Below, in pieces: positions 8,962-16,519 of a DNA stretch of 64,000 bases; position 1 is the first letter of the stretch, and each line of letters opens with the position of its first letter. The translations under genes and the position numbers were made by a program. The stretch comes from Gemmatirosa kalamazoonensis (GTDB lineage: Bacteria; Gemmatimonadota; Gemmatimonadetes; Gemmatimonadales; Gemmatimonadaceae). Location of the stretch: contig NZ_CP007128.1 of NCBI RefSeq assembly GCF_000522985.1, positions 2,154,220-2,218,219 of the forward strand. The letters run 5' to 3'. The notes under the pieces were generated by a model. The model ran no database searches. It was not told where the DNA came from and saw only the letters and a list, made by a program, of their open reading frames with translations.

Positions 8962-8999
8962 GCGCGTCCCAACACCACACACACGACCGACACACTCCG

Positions 9000-9743
9000 A
9001 TGACTCGCTCCCGCTCCGCGGCGCTGCTCGCCGTCGCCGCGCTCACGCTTCCCGCCTCGCTCCGCGCGCAGTACGCGGCCGGCCGCGAGGTGCAGTTCAC
9101 GATCCGCGTGGAGAACGTGTCCACGCCCGCCACGCTCAAGCTGTCGAACGGCAAGACCGCGCCAGCGCCCACCGCGCCGCTGCTGTGGACGATCACCGAC
9201 GAGGGGAACCCGCTGTTCACGCCCGGTGCGGTGGACCGCGGCCAGGGGCTCGAGCGGCTCGCCGAGGACGGCAACCCCGGCGTGCTCGCGGACTACGTCA
9301 CGGCGAACCTGAAGAGCGTGCTGCGCAACGGCGTGGCCGGCACGCCGGTCGGCGACGCGCACGCGGGTCCGATCACGCCGGGCAAGGCGTACGAGTTCAC
9401 CGTCGCGGCGTCGCCCGGCCAGCGCCTGACGCTCGCGTTCATGTTCGGCCAGTCGAACGACCTGTTCTACGCGCCGGGCCCGAAGGCGATCGCGCTGTTC
9501 GACGCGAAGGGACAGCCGCGCGTCGCGGACGTCACGAGCGAGCTGCGGCTGTGGGACGCCGGCACGGAGGTGAACGAGGAGCCCGGGCTCGGCGCGAGCC
9601 AGGCGCCGCGCCAGCCCGCGCCGAACACGGGCGCCGCGGAGCGCAGGCCGGTGCAGCTCGTGCACGACCGCTTCACGTACCCCGCCACGCGCGACGTGGT
9701 GAAGGTCACCATCCGTCCGTCCACCGCGACGGCGGCGCGCTGA
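9000..9743 (+). CDS. Exported spondin domain protein
   Basis: This 247-residue protein has a signal peptide ending near SLRAQ. Most of the rest is a bacterial spondin-type beta-sandwich domain: FTIRVENVSTPATL, LFTPGAVDRGQGLERLAEDGNP, FMFGQSNDLFYAP and GTEVNEEPGLGASQAPRQP are all family hallmarks, including the acidic metal-site residues near the end. Bacterial spondins are exported and of unknown function. The gene is often found with other small exported domains under ECF control, and here an ECF sigma gene follows 0.9 kb downstream. Confidence 0.88.
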   Translation: MTRSRSAALLAVAALTLPASLRAQYAAGREVQFTIRVENVSTPATLKLSNGKTAPAPTAPLLWTITDEGNPLFTPGAVDRGQGLERLAEDGNPGVLADYVTANLKSVLRNGVAGTPVGDAHAGPITPGKAYEFTVAASPGQRLTLAFMFGQSNDLFYAPGPKAIALFDAKGQPRVADVTSELRLWDAGTEVNEEPGLGASQAPRQPAPNTGAAERRPVQLVHDRFTYPATRDVVKVTIRPSTATAAR

Positions 9744-9749
9744 GCGCAG

Positions 9750-10631
9750 ATGCGGACCGCGCCGGCGGGATCCGACGAGGCATCGCGGACCGGGAGCCCC
9801 CACTGGGGCCCGGCCCGCGTCGCCGAGGTGATGGACGCGCTGCGCCACCGGCAGCGCGAGGTGCCGGCGTGGGTGCTCGCCGAGGCCCGCGCCGACGGCG
9901 ACGAGATCGTTAGGCACGCGTGCGCGGCGGTGGAGCGCGCGCTGATCACGAACCATCTGCCGGAGCTGCTGCGCGCCGACGTGCGTGTCGCCGTGCTCGT
10001 GGCGCCGGATGCGGCGAGCGCCGCCGAGCCGCTGCTCGACGCGCTCGGCGAGCTGGGGACCACGGTGCACGCCGTCGCCGGCGATCCCACGCTCGACCTC
10101 GGGCTGCCGTCGCTGCCGCATCCACGGCTGCACGTCTGCACGGGAAATGCGTTGGGCCGCTTTGGAACCGTGGGCGCGGTGCGGCTCCTGCGCGTGGTGC
10201 GCGCGACGATGACCGCCGCCGACCGCCTGCTGCTCGGTCTCGACCTGCGGCGCGACCGTGCGGTGCTGGAGGACGAGGGGCACGACGCCGCCGGTGCCCG
10301 CGCCGCGACGCACCTCGGCGTGCTGCGACTGCTGAACCGCGAGCTCGGCGCCGACTTCGACGCGCGGCAGTTCGCGTACACCGTGCGCTACGACGCCGAT
10401 CTGCGGCGCGTCGACACGTCGCTCGTCGCGCGCCGCGCGCTGTTCGTGGAGACGGCGCGGCACGGCTCGATCGTGCTGCGGCAGGGCGAGTCGATCCGCA
10501 CGGCGGTGGACTGCAAGTTCGATCGGGGCCGTGTCGACGCGATGTTGAGCGGGGTGGGCCTCCGCGCGACGTCGTGGTGGACCGACGCCGCGGAACGCTT
10601 CGCCCTGGTCGTCGCGGCGCCCGCCGCGTGA
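9750..10631 (+). CDS. EgtD-like histidine-methyltransferase family protein, divergent N terminus
   Basis: The C-terminal two thirds of this 293-residue protein matches the SAM-dependent histidine N-alpha-methyltransferase fold (EgtD, ergothioneine pathway): GNALGRFG near 131, LLLGLDLRRD near 157, LLNRELGADFD near 190, and the final RQGESIRTAVDCKFD. The N-terminal lobe does not show the usual YDERGSxLFE SAM/substrate region, and the first glycine-rich loop is not recognisable. It may therefore be an altered or inactive methyltransferase. Start is 6 nt after the spondin stop, so it is translationally linked to that gene. No egtB partner is present. Confidence 0.65.
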   Translation: MRTAPAGSDEASRTGSPHWGPARVAEVMDALRHRQREVPAWVLAEARADGDEIVRHACAAVERALITNHLPELLRADVRVAVLVAPDAASAAEPLLDALGELGTTVHAVAGDPTLDLGLPSLPHPRLHVCTGNALGRFGTVGAVRLLRVVRATMTAADRLLLGLDLRRDRAVLEDEGHDAAGARAATHLGVLRLLNRELGADFDARQFAYTVRYDADLRRVDTSLVARRALFVETARHGSIVLRQGESIRTAVDCKFDRGRVDAMLSGVGLRATSWWTDAAERFALVVAAPAA

Positions 10632-10670
10632 TGGGCACGTACCATTGACAGCGCACGAGATCGCGTCATC

Positions 10671-11324
10671 GTGAGCCTCATGACCGAGTCGACCCACACA
10701 TCGACCGCATCGCCCGTCGCGCCCGCCGAGGTGGGTGGGCTCGCGCCGGGCGGGTTCGAGCCGCTGCTGCTCGCGGTGCTCTCGCCCGCGTTCGGCTACG
10801 CACTGCGTCTCGCGCGCAACCGCGCCGACGCCGAGGACCTCGTGCAGGACGCGTCGCTGCTCGCGTTCCGCGCGGCGCACACGTTCGAGCCGGGAACCAA
10901 CTTCAAGGCGTGGTTCTTCCAGATACTGACGCGCTGCTTCTACGCGCGACATCGACGGCAGCAGCGCCGCCCTACGACGGTGGACCTGGAGGACACGCCC
11001 GACCTGTATCTGTACTCGCGATCGGCAGCGGCCGGGCTGCCATGGGAGGGGGAGGATCCGGCCAGCCTGCTCATCGACCGACTCGGCTCCGAGCGCGTCG
11101 AGGCGGCGATCGAGCAGCTTCCCGAGGAGTACGGCACCGTGTGCGCGCTCTACTTCACCGAAGACTTCGCGTACCACGAGATCGCCGCCGTGCTCGGGAT
11201 CCCGGTCGGCACCGTGCGGTCGAGACTACACCGAGGGCGGAAGATGCTCCAGAAAGTGCTCTGGCACGTTGCCGAGGAAGCGGGGATCGTGCGCGATCTC
11301 GCGCACCGGGAGGAGCGGCCATGA
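10671..11324 (+). CDS. ECF-type RNA polymerase sigma factor
   Basis: This 217-residue protein has sigma region 2 at about residues 35-90 (LARNRADAEDLVQDASLLAFRAAHTF) and region 4 at about 150-200 (LPEEYGTVCALYFTEDFAYHEIAAVLGIPVG, RSRLHRGRKML). Region 3 is absent, as in the extracytoplasmic-function group. GTG at 10671 and ATG at 10680 are both possible starts. The next gene, overlapping its stop by ATGA, encodes a zinc-binding anti-sigma factor, so its activity is presumably held by that protein. It may control the exported DM13/spondin genes just upstream, which is inference from position. A perfect TTGACA stands at 10645-10650 but I see no matching -10. Confidence 0.92.
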   Translation: MSLMTESTHTSTASPVAPAEVGGLAPGGFEPLLLAVLSPAFGYALRLARNRADAEDLVQDASLLAFRAAHTFEPGTNFKAWFFQILTRCFYARHRRQQRRPTTVDLEDTPDLYLYSRSAAAGLPWEGEDPASLLIDRLGSERVEAAIEQLPEEYGTVCALYFTEDFAYHEIAAVLGIPVGTVRSRLHRGRKMLQKVLWHVAEEAGIVRDLAHREERP

Positions 11325-11578
11325 GCCACCTCACCCGCCTTACCTGCGAGGAGGCGTTCCGTCGCCTCGACGACTTCCTCGACCGCGAGCTGAGCGCCGC
11401 GGAGACGGAGCTGGTGCACGAGCATCTCGAGATCTGCGCCGGCTGCGCGCGCGAATTCCGCTTCGAGGCGAGCGTGCTGCGCGGCGTGCGCGCGAAGCTG
11501 CGCCAGATCGAGGTCACGCTACCAGCGGGGCTACGGGACCGGGTGCTGCGCGCGCTCGCGGCGGAGGGAGCGCGTTAG
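11321..11578 (+). CDS. Zinc-finger anti-sigma factor
   Basis: This 85-residue protein has the zf-HC2 anti-sigma signature: HEHLEICAGC gives the HxxxCxxC zinc site near residues 34-43, followed by a helix (FEASVLRGVRAKLRQIEV). There is no transmembrane segment, so it is a soluble, probably redox- or metal-sensitive partner of the ECF sigma factor whose gene it overlaps by 4 nt. The stop codon TAG is part of a CGTTAGGC word. Confidence 0.88.
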   Translation: MSHLTRLTCEEAFRRLDDFLDRELSAAETELVHEHLEICAGCAREFRFEASVLRGVRAKLRQIEVTLPAGLRDRVLRALAAEGAR

Positions 11579-11602
11579 GCGGCGGGCCACGGTGCCTTTG
11601 AT

Positions 11603-11730
11603 TTGAACCACAGAGGACACGGAGGACACGGAGGAGAACCCCTCAAGAAAGGTGGTTTCCTCTGTGTCCTCCGTGTCCTCTGTGGTTCAACTCGACAGGG
11701 CAGTCCTCTGCGGCCCTCTGCGGTTCAATC
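11603..11730. repeat. Intergenic tandem-armed inverted repeat between convergent genes
   Basis: The left arm (11603-11640) reads TTGAACCACAGAGG followed by 9-nt ACACGGAGG units. The right arm (11654-11690) is its near-perfect complement ending TGTGGTTCAA. A tail CAGTCCTCTGCGGCCCTCTGCGGTTCAA follows at 11701-11728. The TTGAACC block of the tail supplies the stop codon of the minus-strand pentapeptide gene. The arms could form a stem of more than 30 bp with a 13-nt loop. Confidence 0.87.
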
Positions 11731-12513
11731 CGCACCGTAGCCGAGGTGCGCCAGCAGCTCCGCCGGCAGCGTCGCGCCGTGCACGCTCGACGGATCCGCG
11801 CCGGACGGGTCGCCGTAGCGCAGCGTGTCGAGCCCGCGCGCGGCGCCGAAGCCGGTGCATCGCGACAGCGCGGTGCGCGACCAGAGCGTGTCGGTGAAGT
11901 CCGCGCCGGCGACGCGTGCGCCGTTCAGCGCGGCGAGCGAGAGGTCGGCGTGCGCGAGGTCGGCGTTCTCCAGCACGGCGCCCGTGAGGTTCGCGCCGAC
12001 GAGCGACGCGTAGCGCAGCGTGGCGCCCGCCAGGTTCGCGAACGCGAGCGTCGCGTACGACAGGTCGGCGCCCGTGAGGTCGGCGCCGCTGAGATCGCAG
12101 CGCGTGAGGTCCGCGCGGAACATCGTCGCGTCGTCGAAGCGGCACGCCGAGAGGTTCGAGTTCTTCAGCGTCGCGCGCGTGAGGTCCGCGGCGGCGAACG
12201 ACGTGCGCTTCGGGCCCGGGCGCTTGCGGTTCACCGCCTGCAGCCGCGCGTCGCCGAGCAGCGTGCGCGAGAAGTCGGCTGCCTCGAGGTCGGCGAGCGT
12301 GATGTCCGCGCCGGTGAGCGCCGCGCCGGCGAGCACCGCGTCGCGCAGGTCGGAGAGACAGAGATCGCTGCCGCGGAGATCCGCGTCGCGCAGATCCGCC
12401 GCGCGCAGGTCGGCGTACGACAGCACCGCGCGCGGGAGCTCCGCGGCGGCGAGCGTGTCGCACGGCAGCTCGAGGATCGTGACGCCGGTGTCCCAGCGGT
12501 GAACGGAGAGCAT
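11725..12513 (-). CDS. Pentapeptide-repeat protein
   Basis: This 262-residue protein is almost entirely tandem pentapeptide repeats of the A(D/N)Lxx type (YADLRAADLRDADLRGSDL near 40; ADLTGADLSYATLAFANL near 150). They fold as a right-handed quadrilateral beta helix. A 15-residue insertion (LQAVNRKRPGPKRTSF, near 93) breaks the coil. Known relatives include DNA-mimic gyrase protectors and proteins of unknown role; nothing here decides which. It starts 54 nt after the stop of the flavoprotein gene on the same strand. Its stop lies inside the intergenic repeat. Confidence 0.88.
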   Translation of the reverse strand: MLSVHRWDTGVTILELPCDTLAAAELPRAVLSYADLRAADLRDADLRGSDLCLSDLRDAVLAGAALTGADITLADLEAADFSRTLLGDARLQAVNRKRPGPKRTSFAAADLTRATLKNSNLSACRFDDATMFRADLTRCDLSGADLTGADLSYATLAFANLAGATLRYASLVGANLTGAVLENADLAHADLSLAALNGARVAGADFTDTLWSRTALSRCTGFGAARGLDTLRYGDPSGADPSSVHGATLPAELLAHLGYGAD

Positions 12514-12566
12514 GGCGTGCGAATCGAGCCACCGCGCGGCGTATGTCAATGCCGCGCGGCATCGAC

Positions 12567-13778
12567 TCAGAACGCGACCATCCCGAACTCCGGCTCGACG
12601 CCGAGGTAGACCTGTCCCACCGTCTCGAGCCGCGCCTCGCCCACGAACCCGTGGTGGCGCACCGTCTGCGCGTCGCGGAAGTGCCGCTCGAGCGGGCTGC
12701 GCGCGTAGATCCCCCCGGTACCGCCGGCGCGGTGCATGAGGTCCGTCACCCGTGCCGCCGTGCGCACGGCGTGCGCGCTCGCGAGCATCAGGTCGGCGCG
12801 GTGCTCGAGCGTGTTCGCCTCTCCCGCGACCGTGCGCCGCCACGTCGCGCCGAGCGTGTCGTAGAACAGCAGGCGCGCCGCGCGGAGCCGCGCCTCGCCT
12901 TCCGCCACCGCGCTCTGCACCGCCGCGCGGTGGCGCAGCGTCTTCGTCGCGCCGAGCGGCGTCTTGCGCTCGGCGAGCTCGCGCAGCGCCGTGATCGCGC
13001 CGCGCCCGATCGACAGCGCCACGGGCGCGATCACCACGTCGACCGACGCGAGCGCCGGCATGCGGTACAGCGGACCGGCGAACGGCCCTGCGGGCTCGAA
13101 CGTCGGAGCGATCAACGTGCTCCGCGCTGCGGGGACGAACACGCCGTCCGCCGCGACGTCGTTGCTGTCGGTGCCGCGCATGCCGAGCGAATGCCACGTG
13201 TCCACGATCTCGACCTCGCTCGTGCGCGCCACGAGCGCCACGATCGCGGGACCGAACGGCGTCATGCGCGGCTCGTCGCCGTCGAACACGATCCCCGTCA
13301 TCATCACCCACGGCGCCTCGTGAATCGTGCTGGCGAGCGGCCCGCGTCCGGTGAGCCGGTAGCCGCCGGGCACGGCCTCCGCGCGGTGCGGCGGGCTGAA
13401 CGACGCCGCCATGACGAGGTCCGGGCCGTCGGCGAACAGCTCCTGCGCGCCGGCCTCGGGGAAGCGCGACGCCCACCAGGCGCCCGTGTTGCCCGCCTGC
13501 AGCGCCCACCCCGCGGCGCTGTCGAAGCTCGCGATCGTCTCGGCGACGTGCGCGACCGTGACCGGGTCGGTCTCCAGGCCGCCTAACTCGCGCGGCGTGA
13601 ACATCCGGAAGAGGCCCGCCGCCCGCAGGGCGTCGACCACCGGCCGCGCGAGCCGCCGCTCACGCTCGGCGGCGGCGGCGTGCTCACGCACGATCGGTCC
13701 CAGCGCGCGGGCCCGCGCGAGCAGCGTCTCGTCGACCGTGGCGCCGCGGTCGGCGCCGGCCTGCATCGTCGTCGTCAT
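12567..13778 (-). CDS. Acyl-CoA dehydrogenase-fold flavin enzyme (HsaA/DszC-like)
   Basis: This 403-residue protein has the acyl-CoA dehydrogenase fold. The N-terminal helices (about 10-120) include FDSAAGWALQAGNTGAWW, the middle beta domain (125-230) includes TGRGPLAST and TWHSLGMRGTDSND, and the C-terminal helical domain follows. The GMRGTDSND region and the lack of the catalytic Glu context of true acyl-CoA dehydrogenases place it with flavin-dependent monooxygenases and related proteins such as HsaA and DszC, which use reduced flavin from a partner reductase. No reductase gene is adjacent. A GGAGG ribosome site stands just before the ATG at 13778. Confidence 0.82.
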   Translation of the reverse strand: MTTTMQAGADRGATVDETLLARARALGPIVREHAAAAERERRLARPVVDALRAAGLFRMFTPRELGGLETDPVTVAHVAETIASFDSAAGWALQAGNTGAWWASRFPEAGAQELFADGPDLVMAASFSPPHRAEAVPGGYRLTGRGPLASTIHEAPWVMMTGIVFDGDEPRMTPFGPAIVALVARTSEVEIVDTWHSLGMRGTDSNDVAADGVFVPAARSTLIAPTFEPAGPFAGPLYRMPALASVDVVIAPVALSIGRGAITALRELAERKTPLGATKTLRHRAAVQSAVAEGEARLRAARLLFYDTLGATWRRTVAGEANTLEHRADLMLASAHAVRTAARVTDLMHRAGGTGGIYARSPLERHFRDAQTVRHHGFVGEARLETVGQVYLGVEPEFGMVAF

Positions 13779-13843
13779 CTCGCACCTCCGAGGTAGATGC
13801 ACCGCAGAAGGGCGAGCGTTCCGAAAAGGTTCCGATCGCGGCG

Positions 13844-14476
13844 TCAGTCGGCGACGGTCGCGCCGGCGCCCTCGAGCAGCGCGCGATACCACCGCACCGT
13901 GTCGTCGAGCCGCGCCTCGTGCCCCGCGCAGCCCCAGATCACGCTCAGCGTCCGCGTCGACCCGGCGTACGTCTTCGTGCGCTGCGCATCGCGCACCGCG
14001 TTCGCGCACGGCCCCTCGGCGTCGAACAGGCACACGAGTCCCGCGAGGTCGATCTCCTGCCCCGACGCGTTGAACACGTAGCGCGAGTCCTCTGGTGCGA
14101 CGTCGATGCGGAACGGAGGCCACGCGCGGTCGAGGTCCACGACGCTGATCGGGAACCCGCTGTGCAGCGACACCGCGTTGCACGTGTCGACGGCGGCGTT
14201 GATCGAGCCGAGCGCGCCCTCGGACGCGGCGCGCACGAGGTACTCCGAGGCCGGCTTGCCGCGGCCCGTGGGCCTGTAGCCGCCGATGCGCAGCATGTCG
14301 CGCACGTCGGCGCGCACGCGCTCGTCGCGCGCGAGCGGGGCCGCGGCGTTCGCATCGAGCAGCGCGAGCACGTCGGGCGGCGTCGCGAGCTCGCCGAGCG
14401 GCGTGGGGAACGTGGTGACGAACCACGCCGCGCGGAGCAGCGGGTGCGGCGCGACGTCGACGGAGAGCGCGGGCAT
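13844..14476 (-). CDS. B3/B4 tRNA-binding domain protein
   Basis: This 210-residue protein matches the stand-alone B3/B4 domain related to the editing module of phenylalanyl-tRNA synthetase beta. Typical segments are GGYRPTGRGKPASEYLVRAA near 65 and NAVSLHSGFPISVVDLDR near 102, then a metal/ligand-like stretch PEDSRYVFNASGQEI near 127. Stand-alone members may clear or bind aminoacyl-tRNAs, but few are characterised. It is the first gene of the minus-strand group 14476-11725; the next gene starts 65 nt on. Confidence 0.8.
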   Translation of the reverse strand: MPALSVDVAPHPLLRAAWFVTTFPTPLGELATPPDVLALLDANAAAPLARDERVRADVRDMLRIGGYRPTGRGKPASEYLVRAASEGALGSINAAVDTCNAVSLHSGFPISVVDLDRAWPPFRIDVAPEDSRYVFNASGQEIDLAGLVCLFDAEGPCANAVRDAQRTKTYAGSTRTLSVIWGCAGHEARLDDTVRWYRALLEGAGATVAD

Positions 14477-14757
14477 CGGCGAACGATAGCCCGGCGCGCA
14501 CGCCGACGAGAGAGCTCAGTGTGCTCGAATCGGGGCGGGCGCGCACAGCAGCCGCCGCCTCCACCGTCGTCTGCGCGCGCTCCCGCATCGCCGCGTCCAC
14601 CGGCGCTCGGCGGCAGGCGAGATACGCCGCCGTCTCCTCCGTCCGACGAAGTGGCGCGCGGCCGTCCGACCCGCGCGTCCGGACGCTATGATTTCTCTCG
14701 TAAACGCCGCGGCCGCGTAAGAAACGCGCCGGCGCGCGCACACCGAGGCCACCCGCG

Positions 14758-15516
14758 ATGGCGTCCGCGACGCTCACGATGCTCGTCGTCGACGACGAGC
14801 CGCAGATCCGCCGGCTCCTGCGCAACGCGCTCACCGCGGGTCCGGTCGACGCATCCGCCGACGCCGAGCCGGCCGCGGAGGTGCGCGTCATCGAGGCCGG
14901 CACGGGTCAGGAGGGGATCGACCTCGCCGCGGCGGAGTCTCCCGCGCTCGTCGTGCTCGACCTCGGCCTCCCCGACATGCCGGGGATCGACGTGTGCCGC
15001 GAGATCCGCCGCTGGCTCGACGCCCCGATCGTCGTGCTCTCCGCGCGCCACACCGACACCGAGAAGGCGGCGCTGCTCGACGCCGGCGCGGACGACTACA
15101 TCACGAAGCCGTTCAGCACCGTGGAGCTCCTCGCGCGGGTGCGCGTGCAGCTCCGCCGGGCGCGGGCGGGCAGCGCGTCGGCGTCCGCGACGGTGGTGAC
15201 GTTCGGCGACTTCGCCGTCGACCTGCCGCGCCGACGGGTCGAGCGTGCCGGCGCGCCGCTGCATCTCACGCGCACCGAGTGGGCGCTGCTGCGCACGTTC
15301 GTGCTGCACCCGCGGCAGACGCTCACCCACGGGCAGCTCTTCCGCGAGGTGTGGGGCACGTCCGAGGGGGACCCGCAGCAGTACCTGCGCGTGTACGTGG
15401 GACACCTGCGCCGGAAGATCGAGGCGGATCCGGTGCGGCCGCGGTTCATCCAGACGGATCCCGGCGTGGGCTATCGCTTCGAGCCCGACGGCGCCACGCC
15501 GATCCGAGATGCCTAA
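14758..15516 (+). CDS. OmpR/PhoB-family response regulator, KdpE-like
   Basis: This 252-residue regulator has a receiver domain with the acidic pair DDE near residue 12, the phospho-acceptor in VVLDLGLPDMPG near 66, and KPF near 118. A winged-helix DNA-binding domain follows from about 140 (HLTRTEWALLRTFVLHP, LRVYVGHLRRKIE, GVGYRF). It looks most like KdpE, but no kdpD or kdpFABC genes are present, so it is an orphan here. A TATGAT sequence at 14687-14692 could be its -10 element. The TonB-receptor locus 1.8 kb downstream carries 11-nt direct repeats of the kind this family binds. The stop codon TAA is inside a GCCTAAC word. Confidence 0.9.
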   Translation: MASATLTMLVVDDEPQIRRLLRNALTAGPVDASADAEPAAEVRVIEAGTGQEGIDLAAAESPALVVLDLGLPDMPGIDVCREIRRWLDAPIVVLSARHTDTEKAALLDAGADDYITKPFSTVELLARVRVQLRRARAGSASASATVVTFGDFAVDLPRRRVERAGAPLHLTRTEWALLRTFVLHPRQTLTHGQLFREVWGTSEGDPQQYLRVYVGHLRRKIEADPVRPRFIQTDPGVGYRFEPDGATPIRDA

Positions 15517-15558
15517 CGCGCTCCGGTGGGCGCCGTCGATCGACCGCCGACGGGCCGC

Positions 15559-16272
15559 CTAACGGGCCGCGATCACGGCCGGCGCCGTGCAGCGCGTCCC
15601 GATCGGCAGCGCGTACAGCGCGCGCAGCACCGCGCGGTCCTCGTCGCCGATGCGCTCCGCCGTGACGAGCGGCGCCATGACCGAGCCGGCCGACGCGTGG
15701 TGGCCGAGGCCGAGCGCGTGCCCCATCTCGTGCTGCGTCACCGCGCGCACGTCGCGCGGCGCGTAGGGCGCGCCGTCGGGCGTCGCGAGCGCGAGGACGA
15801 CCGTGGCCGCCACGGCGCGCCCGTCGTCGTCGGAGACGAGCGTCGTGCGGCCGGCCGTGAGCGCCCCGAGCGCGCCGGCCGACGGGTCGTCGGGTGCGGT
15901 GCGCAGCGTCGGCGCCCACACCACTCGCACGTCGGCCCGCGTCGAGTCGCGGGCGACGGTCACCCGCAGCCCCGAGACGACGTCGCTCCACGCCGTCGCT
16001 CCAGCGGCGAGCGCCGCGCGCCACTCGCCAGCGTCGTGACCGGTGCTCCCCACGTCGAGCGGGCGGCGCTGCAGCCACACCGAGACCGTCCGCGCGGGCC
16101 ACCGCACGGCGCCGCCGTGCACGAGGAGCGCACGCTCCAGGCTCGCGGCCACGCTTCCTCCGGCGACGCTCGCGGCGAGCCTCCCACACGCGAGCGCCGG
16201 CGTGGAGTCGACGTCCACGGCGGGCTGGGGGCGCTGCACGAGCAGCGCGGCGAGGAGAGGGAAGAACGGCAT
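15559..16272 (-). CDS. Secreted matrixin-like zinc metalloprotease
   Basis: This 237-residue protein starts with a short signal peptide (MPFFPLLAALLVQ). The catalytic signature HEMGHALGLGHH at about residue 190 gives the HExxHxxGxxH zinc site of metzincins, and the Met-turn follows as SVMAPL. Upstream, a substrate-cleft beta region includes ADVRVVWAP. An AGGTG ribosome site precedes the ATG at 16272. It is divergent from the TonB receptor gene and shares its 247-nt intergenic region. Its stop (TAG) lies in a CGTTAGGC word. The target protein is unknown. Confidence 0.85.
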   Translation of the reverse strand: MPFFPLLAALLVQRPQPAVDVDSTPALACGRLAASVAGGSVAASLERALLVHGGAVRWPARTVSVWLQRRPLDVGSTGHDAGEWRAALAAGATAWSDVVSGLRVTVARDSTRADVRVVWAPTLRTAPDDPSAGALGALTAGRTTLVSDDDGRAVAATVVLALATPDGAPYAPRDVRAVTQHEMGHALGLGHHASAGSVMAPLVTAERIGDEDRAVLRALYALPIGTRCTAPAVIAAR

Positions 16273-16295
16273 GGCGCTGCACCTGCGACCCGAGG

Positions 16296-16346
16296 ACGAG
16301 ACCTGTCCGTGACGCAGAAGATACGAAGCCGTGACAAGACGGACAA
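16296..16346. promoter_or_regulatory. 11-nt-period direct repeats (OmpR/PhoB-type operator candidate)
   Basis: Pentamers GAGAC, GTGAC, GATAC and GTGAC start at 16298, 16309, 16320 and 16331, exactly 11 nt apart. That spacing (7-nt half-sites plus 4-nt spacers) is the arrangement bound by PhoB-type winged-helix regulators. The array lies 24-75 nt upstream of the matrixin start and about 175 nt upstream of the TonB receptor start. Confidence 0.55.
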
Positions 16347-16457
16347 TTCGGGCGGCGGCCCTGTTACATGGACGGGTGCTCGGCGCTCGGGAGCCCGGCT
16401 CCTCGAGACGCACTCCCCTCAGAGCTCTGGTGACGGATCAGCGGAAGCGCCGCCCTT

Positions 16458-16477
16458 CCGTTACAAGTCCGTTGCCG
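16458..16477 (+). promoter_or_regulatory. Two-unit 11-nt direct repeat upstream of the TonB receptor
   Basis: CCGTTAC-AAGT-CCGTTGC gives two 7-nt half-sites with a 4-nt spacer, the layout of a single Pho-box-like site. It ends about 45 nt before the receptor ATG, where an activator would contact polymerase. Confidence 0.45.
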
Positions 16478-16519
16478 AACCGCAATCGCCCCGATACCGC
16501 GCCCGGCGAGATATCGGCC

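Noticed and set aside
10645-10650. Perfect TTGACA as the -35 of the ECF sigma gene promoter
   Set aside because: No credible -10 element at 16-18 nt, and in this composition a chance match cannot be excluded.
14516-14752. 78-codon minus-strand frame upstream of the KdpE-like gene
   Set aside because: Arg-rich with no motif or ribosome site, and it overlaps the presumed regulator promoter.
14758-15516. Part of a kdp potassium-transport operon
   Set aside because: Only the KdpE-like regulator is present; no kdpFABC or kdpD genes lie within the window.
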